From assembly GCA_028279875.1 (NCBI GenBank), contig JANQMU010000019.1, positions 1 to 64,000 on the forward strand: a DNA stretch of 64,000 bases, read 5' to 3'. The notes under the pieces are model-generated. The model saw nothing but the letters and a program-made list of their open reading frames with translations, had not been told where the DNA came from and ran no database searches. This document shows, one piece after another, positions 35,648 through 43,947 of this stretch. Position numbers and translations under genes: made by a program. The stretch is from Rhizobiaceae bacterium. Lineage in GTDB: Bacteria > Pseudomonadota > Alphaproteobacteria > Rhizobiales > Rhizobiaceae. The first letter of the stretch is position 1, and each line of letters begins with the position of its first letter.

Positions 35648-36832
35648 CTAATCGACCACTGCGACAATCGCCCGGGCGACGTCGTCGAGCCGGTCGCCGG
35701 GCAGGCCGGCAATGTTGATGCGGCTGTCGCCGATGGCGTAGATGCCGTGTTCCTCGCGCAGCCGGTCGACCTGCTCCGGGCTGAGGCCGAGCCGCGAGAA
35801 CATGCCCTTCTGGTCGGCGATGAAGTCGAAGCGGTCGGAATTGGAGGCGCGGCGCAGCGCGTCGGCGAAATCGCCGCGCAATGTTTCCATGCGCAGCCGC
35901 ATCTCCTCCAATTCGTGCTGCCAGTCGGCCCGCAGCGCCGGATCGGTCAGAATCATCCGTACGGCGGCAGCGCCATGGTCCGGCGGCATGGAATAGACGC
36001 TGCGGGTGACCGACAGGAGATGGCTGAAAGCAGTGTCGGCTTCCGCGGCATTGCGGGCGATCACGATGGCGGCGCCGACCCGCTCCCGGTAGACAGCGAA
36101 GTTTTTCGAGCAACTGACGGCGATCACCATCTCCGGCACCCGGCCGGCGATGAGGCGCAGGCCGGCCGTGTCTTCGGCAAGGCCGCCGCCGAAGCCTAGA
36201 TAGGCGAAATCGACAAAGGGCACGATCTGCCTTTCGACGCACAGATCGGCGATGGCCCGCCACTGGTCAAGATTCATGTCGGCGCCGGTCGGATTGTGGC
36301 AGCAGCCGTGGAGCAGCAGGATGTCGCCTTTTTCGGCCGCCGAAAGGGTGTCCACCATCTCTTCGAACAGGAGCGACCCGGTGGCCGCATCGTAATAGGG
36401 ATAGGACTGCGTCTTGAGACCTGCCGTGGTCAGCAGCGGGATGTGATTGGGCCAGCTTGGATCGGACAGCCAGAGCGTGGCGTGGGGATGAGCCCGGTGC
36501 AGCATCATGGCAAGGATGCTGAGCGCGCCGGAGCCGCCGGGCGCCTGGCAGACACGAAAGCGGTCGGCCGGCACCGCGTCGCCGAGAACCAGCTGTCCCA
36601 TCTCCTCGCAGAACACCTTGTCGCCCTGCAGGCCGACATAGGTTTTGGTCTCCTGCTCGTCATGCAGCCGCTTTTCCGCGGCACGGATGGCGCGCATCAC
36701 GGCGGTGTTGCCTTCTTCGTCTTTATAGACACCGACGCCGAGGTCGATCTTGTCGGTCCGGGGGTCTTCGCGATACTGGGCCATCAGCGCGAGGATCTTG
36801 TCCTTCGGCGCGGCTTCCATGGATTCGAACAT
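35648..36832 (-). CDS. Aromatic/aspartate aminotransferase (class I)
   Basis: A 394-residue PLP aminotransferase of the AspC/TyrB group. The PLP Lys is in SCSKNFAVYRERVG, the CCHNPTGAD loop precedes it, and RINIAGL holds the carboxylate-binding Arg near the C-terminus. The gene follows iorAB by 14 bases, so it likely supplies aryl-pyruvates (from Trp, Phe, Tyr) to that enzyme. That argues for an aromatic preference over aspartate, by context only. Confidence 0.88.
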   Translation of the reverse strand: MFESMEAAPKDKILALMAQYREDPRTDKIDLGVGVYKDEEGNTAVMRAIRAAEKRLHDEQETKTYVGLQGDKVFCEEMGQLVLGDAVPADRFRVCQAPGGSGALSILAMMLHRAHPHATLWLSDPSWPNHIPLLTTAGLKTQSYPYYDAATGSLLFEEMVDTLSAAEKGDILLLHGCCHNPTGADMNLDQWRAIADLCVERQIVPFVDFAYLGFGGGLAEDTAGLRLIAGRVPEMVIAVSCSKNFAVYRERVGAAIVIARNAAEADTAFSHLLSVTRSVYSMPPDHGAAAVRMILTDPALRADWQHELEEMRLRMETLRGDFADALRRASNSDRFDFIADQKGMFSRLGLSPEQVDRLREEHGIYAIGDSRINIAGLPGDRLDDVARAIVAVVD

Positions 36833-36846
36833 GACGGGCTTCCTGA

Positions 36847-39800
36847 CTAGCTGTTGGCGGTCGCCTGAACCGTGACCGCAAGGTCGGCTTCGATTTCGGC
36901 TTTGACCCTTGCTACAGCTTCTGCCTTGACCGGTCCATAGCCGCGCATCTCCAGCGGGGCTTCGAAGCGGGTTTTCCAGTCGGCGGCATTCGATATGTCG
37001 ATCTTCGGCAGATTGCCGGTGACGAGATTCTCGTACCAGCGAACCAGGGCGCGCTCTTGCCTGCGCTCACCGGTATAGCCGAACGGGTCGAAGGGCGTGC
37101 CGCGCAGGTGCTTGAAGCGGGCGAGCAGCCGGAAGGCGGGAAGCATCCACGGGCCGAAGCTGCGCTTGTTCGGGCGGCCACGGGCATCCTTGCCGAGCGG
37201 CAGGAATGGCGGGGCGAGGTGATAGTGCACGCTGAAATCGCCATCGAACCGTTCCTTCAGGCTGTCCAGGAAGGCAGGGTCGGCGTGCAGGCGGGCGACT
37301 TCATATTCGTCCTTGTAGGCCATCAGCTTGAAGAGGCTGCGCGCGACGGCCTGCGTCAGTCCGTCCGATCCGATCCGTTGCTCGCACGCCCGCACCTTGT
37401 CGACCAGCCGGCGATAGCGGTCCGCATAGGCGCGGTTCTGATAATCGACCAGAAAGGCCTCGCGGCGCGCGATCAGTTCGTCCAGCGTTTCGTCCCTGTC
37501 GGCCGGGCGGAAGGCCGGCAGAACATCGGGCCGGGCGCGGGCGAGGCGACCCCAGTCGAAAGCCTTGAGATTGGTCTCGACGGCGACACCGTTCAATTCG
37601 ATCGCCCGCCGCAGCGCCTCGATCGACACCGGTACGAGCCCGTCCTGCCAGGCAAAGCCGAGCAGCAACATGTTGGCGTAGACAGTGTCGCCGAGCAGCG
37701 TTTCCGACAGGCTGTTGGCGTCGATGGCCGGCGGCGTATCGCTGCCGATGGTCTCGGCGATTCGTTCCGCCCGCCTGTCGGCCTCGATCCGGGCGTCGCG
37801 GGAGCGCACGATGTCGCCGGTCGGGGATTCGGCGAGATTGAGCACGGCGCGGGTGCCGCGGCGATAGGTGGACGAAGCCTTGGGCGAAGACGAGACGACA
37901 ATGTCGCCGGCGATCAAGGCATCGGCGGCGCCACGGTCGATGCGCACCTGGTTGATCGCGGCGGGGCTGTCGGCAAGCCGGATGAAGCTGAGCACCGGTC
38001 CGAATTTCTGCGCGAAGCCGGTGAAGTCGAGCACCGAGGCGCCCTTGCCTTCCAGATGTGCGGCCATGGTGATCAGCGCGCCGACGGTGACCACGCCGGT
38101 GCCGCCGACGCCGGTGACCAGCAGATCATAGGGCGTGTCGAGCGACGGGAATTGCGGCGCTGGCAGGCCTTCGGCCAGAATGCCCGGGTCTGCGCCGTCG
38201 CCATCCCGGCGCCGCCGCGTCGCGCCTTCGACGGTCACGAAGCTCGGGCAAAAACCGTTCAGGCAGGAAAAATCCTTGTTGCAGGACGACAGGTTGATCC
38301 GGCGCTTGCGGCCGAAGGGCGTTTCCAGCGGTTCGACGCTCAGGCAGTTGGATTCCACCGAACAGTCGCCGCAGCCCTCGCAGACCAGGTCGTTGATGAC
38401 GGCGAAGCGCTTCGGATCCTCCATCTCGCCGCGTTTGCGGCGGCGGCGTTTTTCGGTGGCGCAGGCCTGTTCGTAGATCAGCACCGAGACGCCTTCGACA
38501 TCGCGCAATTCGCGCTGTACCGGGTCGAGGTCGCGCCGGTGATGCAGCGTCGTGCCGGCCGGGAAATCCGCCAGCCGGAACTTTTGCGGTTCGTCGGAGA
38601 CGAGGGCGATGCGCTCGACGCCCTCCGCGCGGACTTCCTGGGCGATCGCCTGGACGCTGACCGGGCCGTCGACCGGCTGGCCGCCGGTCATGGCGACGGC
38701 ATCGTTATAGAGGATCTTGTAGGTGATGTTGGCGCCGGCGGCGATGGCCTGGCGAATGGCCATCGAGCCGGAGTGGTAATAGGTGCCTTCGCCGAGATTC
38801 TGGAAAATGTGGCCGCCGCCGGTGAATTTTGACGAGGCGGCCCAGTTGACGCCTTCGCCGCCCATCTGGATGAGCGAGGTGGTTTCGCGATCCATCCAGC
38901 TGGCCATGAAATGGCAGCCAATGCCGGCCAGCGCCTTGGAGCCTTCGGGCACCTTGGTCGACGTATTGTGGGGGCAGCCGGAACAGAAATAGGGCGTGCG
39001 GTTGACGCCCGTCACCGCGATCGGGTCGGCGTGACGGGCCGTCAGTTGCCGCGCCCTTGTCGTGAAACGGTCGGTCCCGAAAACCTGATCGAGCCGGCCG
39101 GCGACCAGAGGGGCTAGCTGCAGCGGCGACAATTCGCCGGTCCAGGGGATCAGCCGGTTGCCGTTTTCATCGCGCTTGCCGACCATGTGATCGGGCTTGT
39201 CGCCGGGATGATCGTAAAAATATTCCTTGAACTGGCTTTCGATGATGCCACGTTTTTCCTCGATCACCAGAACTTCGCGCTTGCCGCGCACGAAGGCCAG
39301 CGCATCGCGGCGGGCCAGCGGCCAGACCATGCCGACCTTGTAGATGTCGATGCCGAGGGTGCGGCAGGCCCGTTCGTCGAGGTCGAGCAGGCGCAGCGCC
39401 TCCATCAGATCGAGATGCCCCTTGCCGGTGGTGACGATGCCGAACGTCGCGCCCGGATTGTCATAGATGCGCTGGTCGATGGGATTGGCCTCGGCAAAAG
39501 CGAAGACGGCCTGCTTCTTGGCTTCCATGCGCTCTTCGATCTGCGGGCCGGGCAGGTCGGGCCAGCGATAATGCAGGCCGGTCGCCGGAATGTCGAATTG
39601 CGGGGTGAGGAAGTGGCGGTCGGGACGGATGTCGACCGAGGCGGCCGATTCCACCGTTTCGGAAATCGCCTTGAAGCCGACCCACATGCCGCTGTAGCGG
39701 CTGAGGGCATAGCCAAATTCGCCAAAGGCGCAATATTCGCCGATATCCGCCGGATTGAGGGTCGGCATGAACCAGGCCATGAACGCGACGTCCGATTGGT

Positions 39801-40287
39801 GCGGCATCGAAGAGGAGACGCAGCCATGATCGTCGCCGGCGACCACCAGAACGCCGCCATGGGGCGAGGAGCCGTAGGCATTGCCGTGTTTGAGTGCGTC
39901 GCCGGCGCGGTCGACGCCCGGGCCTTTGCCGTACCACATCCCGAAAACGCCCTGGACCTTGCGGTTCGGGTCGGTTTCGACCTGCTGCGATCCGAGCATG
40001 GCGGTGGCGGCCAGATCCTCATTGACCGCCGGCAGGAACTCGATCCTGTGCTGCTGAAGCAGGGTTTTGTTGCGCCACATTTCCAGATCGACGCCGCCGA
40101 GCGGCGAGCCGCGATAGCCGGAGACGAAACCGGCCGTGTCGAGGCCGGCCCGCCGGTCGCGCCGCGCCTGGTCCAGCACGATCCGCATGAGCGCCTGCGT
40201 GCCGGTCATATGGGCGCGGCCAGCCATGGATGCATAACGGTTTGCCAGGCTGTAATCGGTATCGATCGCCGGAGAATGAATGTTCAT
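36847..40287 (-). CDS. Indolepyruvate ferredoxin oxidoreductase, fused alpha-beta
   Basis: A 1146-residue fused form of IorA and IorB. It oxidatively decarboxylates aryl-pyruvates to aryl-acetyl-CoA using TPP and iron-sulfur clusters. From the N-terminus: the pyrimidine-binding region (VSGYRGSPLGGVDLEMW), the TPP-binding part with FCSGCPHNTST, a ferredoxin-like cluster region (VCEGCGDCSVESNCLSVEP) and a gamma-type domain (LLVTGVGGTGVVTVGALI). AGGAGC precedes the ATG. It forms an operon with the aminotransferase and is divergent from an Lrp regulator. Members without proven aromatic specificity exist, so substrate is an inference. Confidence 0.92.
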   Translation of the reverse strand: MNIHSPAIDTDYSLANRYASMAGRAHMTGTQALMRIVLDQARRDRRAGLDTAGFVSGYRGSPLGGVDLEMWRNKTLLQQHRIEFLPAVNEDLAATAMLGSQQVETDPNRKVQGVFGMWYGKGPGVDRAGDALKHGNAYGSSPHGGVLVVAGDDHGCVSSSMPHQSDVAFMAWFMPTLNPADIGEYCAFGEFGYALSRYSGMWVGFKAISETVESAASVDIRPDRHFLTPQFDIPATGLHYRWPDLPGPQIEERMEAKKQAVFAFAEANPIDQRIYDNPGATFGIVTTGKGHLDLMEALRLLDLDERACRTLGIDIYKVGMVWPLARRDALAFVRGKREVLVIEEKRGIIESQFKEYFYDHPGDKPDHMVGKRDENGNRLIPWTGELSPLQLAPLVAGRLDQVFGTDRFTTRARQLTARHADPIAVTGVNRTPYFCSGCPHNTSTKVPEGSKALAGIGCHFMASWMDRETTSLIQMGGEGVNWAASSKFTGGGHIFQNLGEGTYYHSGSMAIRQAIAAGANITYKILYNDAVAMTGGQPVDGPVSVQAIAQEVRAEGVERIALVSDEPQKFRLADFPAGTTLHHRRDLDPVQRELRDVEGVSVLIYEQACATEKRRRRKRGEMEDPKRFAVINDLVCEGCGDCSVESNCLSVEPLETPFGRKRRINLSSCNKDFSCLNGFCPSFVTVEGATRRRRDGDGADPGILAEGLPAPQFPSLDTPYDLLVTGVGGTGVVTVGALITMAAHLEGKGASVLDFTGFAQKFGPVLSFIRLADSPAAINQVRIDRGAADALIAGDIVVSSSPKASSTYRRGTRAVLNLAESPTGDIVRSRDARIEADRRAERIAETIGSDTPPAIDANSLSETLLGDTVYANMLLLGFAWQDGLVPVSIEALRRAIELNGVAVETNLKAFDWGRLARARPDVLPAFRPADRDETLDELIARREAFLVDYQNRAYADRYRRLVDKVRACEQRIGSDGLTQAVARSLFKLMAYKDEYEVARLHADPAFLDSLKERFDGDFSVHYHLAPPFLPLGKDARGRPNKRSFGPWMLPAFRLLARFKHLRGTPFDPFGYTGERRQERALVRWYENLVTGNLPKIDISNAADWKTRFEAPLEMRGYGPVKAEAVARVKAEIEADLAVTVQATANS

Positions 40288-40335
40288 GGAACCGCTCCTG
40301 CAAAAGGCTTTCGGTTATTTTACTCCTTCAATTGC

Positions 40336-40380
40336 GGATAAATTGCCCATAATTTCTGGATATTGGCGGTTTTCTGGATA
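40336..40380. promoter_or_regulatory. Repeated GGATA boxes in the iorAB/lrp promoter region
   Basis: The AT-rich divergent region has GGATA at 40336-40340, 40358-40362 and 40376-40380; the last two lie in identical TTTCTGGATA 10-mers 18 bases apart. Phased AT-rich repeats fit Lrp-type regulators, which wrap DNA around oligomers. Confidence 0.45.
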
Positions 40381-40419
40381 AAATACCCGGAAAACGCCAT
40401 CATGTAGAAACGATTTGAG

Positions 40420-40878
40420 ATGACGCTCGACAAACATGACCGGGCCCTGCTGCGGGAATTGCAGCAGGATTGCCAGATTTCAAACCAGGCGCTGGCCGAC
40501 CGGGTCGGCCTCTCGGCATCCGTCTGCTGGCGGCGTGTCAATGCGCTGGAGAAATCCGGTATCATCCGCCGCTATTCGGCGATTATCGACGGGACCGCCG
40601 CCGGCATGGGGTTTCAGGCGGTGGTCTATGTGACGCTGACCCGCCATGAAAGCAGCCACCTGCAGAATTTCATTGCCGCCGTCGAACGGCGCGAGGAGGT
40701 GCTGGAATGCCTGGCGACAACAGGCGATGCCGACTACCATCTGCGGGTGATCTGCGCGGACCTGGCGGCCTATAACCGGTTTCTGGAGGATTTCCTGTTT
40801 CAGCTTCCTGGCATCGCCAATGTGAAGACCAATCTGATCCTCAAGGAAATCAAGAGCCAGGCCTATATTGCGGTGTGA
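40420..40878 (+). CDS. Lrp/AsnC-family regulator
   Basis: A 152-residue regulator. The helix-turn-helix is within residues ~5-60 (ISNQALADRVGLSASVCWRR), and the ligand-binding RAM domain follows (TTGDADYHLRVICADLAAYNRFLED). It is divergent from iorAB with 132 bases between starts, the usual layout for a local amino-acid-responsive activator. It probably senses an aromatic or branched amino acid and controls iorAB plus itself. Confidence 0.92.
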   Translation: MTLDKHDRALLRELQQDCQISNQALADRVGLSASVCWRRVNALEKSGIIRRYSAIIDGTAAGMGFQAVVYVTLTRHESSHLQNFIAAVERREEVLECLATTGDADYHLRVICADLAAYNRFLEDFLFQLPGIANVKTNLILKEIKSQAYIAV

Positions 40879-41001
40879 GACCCGTGGGAACCGCGATTGC
40901 GCCGGCGAGGCTTCCGGGTGATACGGCGACATGGATTTAGCATCAGGACGACTTTTTCGGTGTGACCGCGGTTTCAAGCTACCGGTTCGGATGATCCCGG
41001 G

Positions 41002-41511
41002 CTACGAGGTCGCGCGCTCCTGCTCGCCGATCGCATCCAGTCTCTGCTGCAGTGTCAGGCGGTCGATGCTTTCCATCGGCAGGGAGGTGAAAATGGAAAT
41101 CCGGCTGTTGAGCATCCGGTAGGCTTCGGAAAAGGCCAGGGCGATCTCGGGCTCGCTGCCTTCGACGGCCGCGGGATCGGGAACGCCCCAATGGGCGGTC
41201 ATCGGCTGACCGGGCCAGACGGGACAGGTCTCGCTGGCGGCGTTGTCGCAGACCGTGAACACGAAATCGAGTTTGGGCGCATCGGCCGCCGCGAATTCGT
41301 CCCAGTTCTTCGAACGGGCGAAACCGGTGTCGAAATTCAGTCGTTTGAGCAGGGCGATCGATTGCGGATGGACCTCGCCCTTTGGCTGTGAACCGGCCGA
41401 ATAGGCCTTGAACCGGCCCTGGCCGACCCGGTTCATGATGGCTTCGGCGATGATGGAACGGGCGGAGTTCCCGGTGCACAGAAACAGGACATTGTAGGCC
41501 GTGTCGCTCAT
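41002..41511 (-). CDS. arsC: Arsenate reductase, LMW phosphatase type
   Basis: A 169-residue enzyme reducing arsenate to arsenite. The phosphatase-like loop CTGNSARS holds nucleophile C12, and C88 and C96 (in FTVCDNAASETC) can relay the disulfide to thioredoxin or a similar donor. GGAGAAA lies upstream. The gene is 9 bases after arsR. No arsenite pump (Acr3, ArsB) is nearby, so efflux must be encoded elsewhere. Confidence 0.9.
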   Translation of the reverse strand: MSDTAYNVLFLCTGNSARSIIAEAIMNRVGQGRFKAYSAGSQPKGEVHPQSIALLKRLNFDTGFARSKNWDEFAAADAPKLDFVFTVCDNAASETCPVWPGQPMTAHWGVPDPAAVEGSEPEIALAFSEAYRMLNSRISIFTSLPMESIDRLTLQQRLDAIGEQERATS

Positions 41512-41520
41512 GGTTTCTCC

Positions 41521-41853
41521 TCAGCCGGCACAGGCGATTTCATCAATGACAGGTTGGCACAGTTCAGGACGGCCGCCGCAGCAATCCTCCATCAGGAAAC
41601 CCAGCAATTCGCGCATGGCGTCAAAGTCGGCGAAGTAGCGGATCGTCCGCCCCTGGCGCTCATTGCGGACGAGGCCGGCGTTCAAAAGCACGGTGAGATC
41701 GGCCGACATCGTGTTTTGTCGGACGCCGAGCGCCTGCCCGATCTCGCCTGACAGAAGGCCCTGCGAGCCGGCTTTCACGAGCAGCCGGAAGACCTCGAGA
41801 CGGGTTTGCTGGCTCAGGGCGGAAAATGCGGCAAGCGTTTTATTTAAATCCAT
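41521..41853 (-). CDS. arsR: ArsR-family arsenite-responsive repressor
   Basis: A 110-residue winged-helix repressor. The recognition region is LSGEIGQALGVRQNTMSADL. It lacks the classic ELCVCDL metal site and instead has cysteines near the C-terminus (C91, C92, C99, C108), resembling the Acidithiobacillus-type As(III) site made of C-terminal Cys residues. The start codon overlaps a palindrome likely to be its operator. It is the first gene of an arsR-arsC operon. Confidence 0.9.
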   Translation of the reverse strand: MDLNKTLAAFSALSQQTRLEVFRLLVKAGSQGLLSGEIGQALGVRQNTMSADLTVLLNAGLVRNERQGRTIRYFADFDAMRELLGFLMEDCCGGRPELCQPVIDEIACAG

Positions 41854-41875
41854 ATATCATGAATAATTGATATAT
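41852..41875. promoter_or_regulatory. ArsR operator-like inverted repeat
   Basis: ATATATCA (41852-41859) and TGATATAT (41868-41875) form a perfect 8-bp inverted repeat with an 8-base spacer, including the ATCA..TGAT pattern common in ArsR sites. It overlaps the first bases of arsR, so bound repressor would block initiation directly. Confidence 0.65.
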
Positions 41876-41957
41876 TTTCATGTGACAACAGTGCCGGCAA
41901 CCGTATGGGTGCGTTGAAACGTCCTGCGGCCATTTGCGCGTCGTCCGTTACGCCAAT

Positions 41958-43271
41958 TCAATAGGCAATCTCATAGGCTTTGCAGATTTCCGCCTCGGTC
42001 TTGTCCTTCAAAAACGCCAGTTCACCCTTCTTGTGGAGCGTGTAGACCTCGGCAAATCCATCCGGAAACCACTTGGCAACCGTTGTGTCGGCGGAAAATC
42101 TGTCCAGCGCTTCCTCCAGGGATTGGGGAAGGCGCTGCAATCCCCTGGCGTCCAGATCCTCCGGGGAGAGCAGTGACAGGTCTTCATGCGTCGCTTCCGG
42201 GCAGGGAAGGTCTTCCTCGATGCCCTGCACGCCGGCGTGGATGATTGCCGCCAGTGCCAGATAGGGGCTGGCTGCGGCGTCTCCTGCCCGAAATTCGATG
42301 TTGAACTGGTCCGCCGCGGCAATGTCGCTGATCTCGGATACCGGGCAGATGCGGACCGCCGCCTCGCGGTCGCGAAAGCCGAGATTGTTGAAGGCGGCAC
42401 TCCAGCGATGCGGGGTGAGGCGGGTGTAGGAAACGACGCTGGGCGCGGTGATCGCCAGGATGCGGTCGAGATATTTCAGCACGCCTGCGACGAACTTCGC
42501 GGCCGGTTCGCCGAGCTGGTGCGGCCCGTCGGCATCATAGGTGACCGGTTTGCCCTCCCGGTCCTGAAAGCTCATATGGATGTGGACGCCATTGCCGACG
42601 CCGGCGGGGTCGCGCAACGGCGTGAAACTCGCCCGGCGCCCCAGTCGCTCGGCGGTAATCAGCACGAGTTCGCGCAATATTGCCGCGTGGTCGGCCACCG
42701 TCAGCCCCATCGACGGTCCGATCGTCACCTCATACTGGCTGGTGCCGTATTCCTTCATGAAGGTATCGGGGTTCAGGCCGGCATTGGCCGCGACCGAAAA
42801 CAGCGTCTCACCGAAATCCCGCGCGGCGCGGAAACCGGCCGCCGTATAGGCGCCCGAGGCGCTGCCCTCCTGGTCGAGGAACTGAAATTCGTGTTCGAAC
42901 GCGCCCAGCATGTGCAGGCCCGCAACATCCTCGAGACGTTTCAGCGCCGCCTTGAGGATCGAGCGGGTACAGCATTTCCAGGGCTCGCCGTCGGTCTTGA
43001 GGATATCGCCGAAAACGAATTGTTCTGCCGGGTGTTCATCCTCGAAATCGACCTTGATCAGCGTGCCGGGATCCGGGATCAGCACCAGATCGCCGAGCGC
43101 GCCGAAGGGGCTCTCGGCGATGGCGTCAAAACAGGTGATCTGCACATTGGTCGGCGTCCAGCCGACGCCGCGCTTCAGCCGCCTGTCGAATTCATCGGCC
43201 GGAAAGGCCTTGCCGCGCACCTTCCCGGCAAAGTCCGACGTCGCCGCGATGATCAAAGGTTCATTCCTCAA
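41958..43271 (-). CDS. Glutamine synthetase-like ligase
   Basis: A ~437-residue member of the glutamine synthetase superfamily. The catalytic core has EHEFQF, GNGVHIHMSF and SYTRLTPHRWS regions. The N-terminal part is not that of GlnA (no tyrosine adenylylation site is evident), so ligation of glutamate to an amine or polyamine is as likely as ammonia assimilation. I chose TTG at 43271 because AAAGGAG lies upstream; the frame stays open to 43397. A hairpin sits just before the ribosome binding site. Confidence 0.8.
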   Translation of the reverse strand: MRNEPLIIAATSDFAGKVRGKAFPADEFDRRLKRGVGWTPTNVQITCFDAIAESPFGALGDLVLIPDPGTLIKVDFEDEHPAEQFVFGDILKTDGEPWKCCTRSILKAALKRLEDVAGLHMLGAFEHEFQFLDQEGSASGAYTAAGFRAARDFGETLFSVAANAGLNPDTFMKEYGTSQYEVTIGPSMGLTVADHAAILRELVLITAERLGRRASFTPLRDPAGVGNGVHIHMSFQDREGKPVTYDADGPHQLGEPAAKFVAGVLKYLDRILAITAPSVVSYTRLTPHRWSAAFNNLGFRDREAAVRICPVSEISDIAAADQFNIEFRAGDAAASPYLALAAIIHAGVQGIEEDLPCPEATHEDLSLLSPEDLDARGLQRLPQSLEEALDRFSADTTVAKWFPDGFAEVYTLHKKGELAFLKDKTEAEICKAYEIAY

Positions 43272-43540
43272 TGTCGATATCTCCTTTGTCCAGCCGAAGC
43301 CGTCCCGGCTGCATCCCAGTCCTTTTCGCAAAGACAGGTGCCCCAAGCCGTCGCTTTCTATCGAGATGGTTAGCACTTCATGGGCGTGTCTGGCCACGGG
43401 CGCGAGCTATTTGTCGGTGGGCAACGCGATCTGCGATGGCCCTGATCGCAAGCTGGAATAGGGCAAGGTGAGCTGCTACCAGTGTTTGCGCCACCCGGTC
43501 GCCGTGCATCGCGGCCGAGCCACAGCAACGGGACATCGCC

Positions 43541-43918
43541 ATGCTTTATGACGCCAAAACGCCGGCGGACTATATCGATCAGCTGGAGGATGACTGGCGC
43601 CGCGAAACGCTTCAGCAGCTTCGCGCCATCATCCGGCAAAAGGCGCCGGAACTTGAGGAGCGCATGCATTACAAGATGCTCGGCTATGGCGTCGGCGAAA
43701 CGTATGTTTTCCATCTGAATGCACAGAAGGGCTATGTGAGCCTTTATGTCGGCAATGCCTCTAAGATCGATCCCGGCGGCGCTCTGCTCGACGGGCTCAA
43801 TGTCGGCAAGGGATGTGTTCGCTTCACCAAATCGAAATCGGTTGCGGACACGCGCATTGACGAATTCATCGCCCGCTCCGTCGATCGCTGGAAAGAAGGC
43901 GCTGAGATCGGTTGTTAG
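43541..43918 (+). CDS. DUF1801 family protein
   Basis: A 125-residue protein of the DUF1801 family: ..LEDDWRRETLQQLRAIIRQ, then EERMHYKMLGYGVGETYVF and VSLYVGNASKID. It is distantly related to the one at 35220-35612. The function is unknown. GGGAC 7 bases upstream of ATG may serve as a weak ribosome binding site. It is convergent with the DUF1593 gene and divergent from the ligase. Confidence 0.75.
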   Translation: MLYDAKTPADYIDQLEDDWRRETLQQLRAIIRQKAPELEERMHYKMLGYGVGETYVFHLNAQKGYVSLYVGNASKIDPGGALLDGLNVGKGCVRFTKSKSVADTRIDEFIARSVDRWKEGAEIGC

Positions 43919-43947
43919 ATTCGCGGCTCGACGGAAGTCGGCAGGGC

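Noticed and set aside
37057-38832. A 591-residue open frame opposite iorAB
   Set aside because: It is antisense to a well-conserved gene. High GC makes such frames common, and its sequence is low-complexity (Gly/Arg/Asp-rich).
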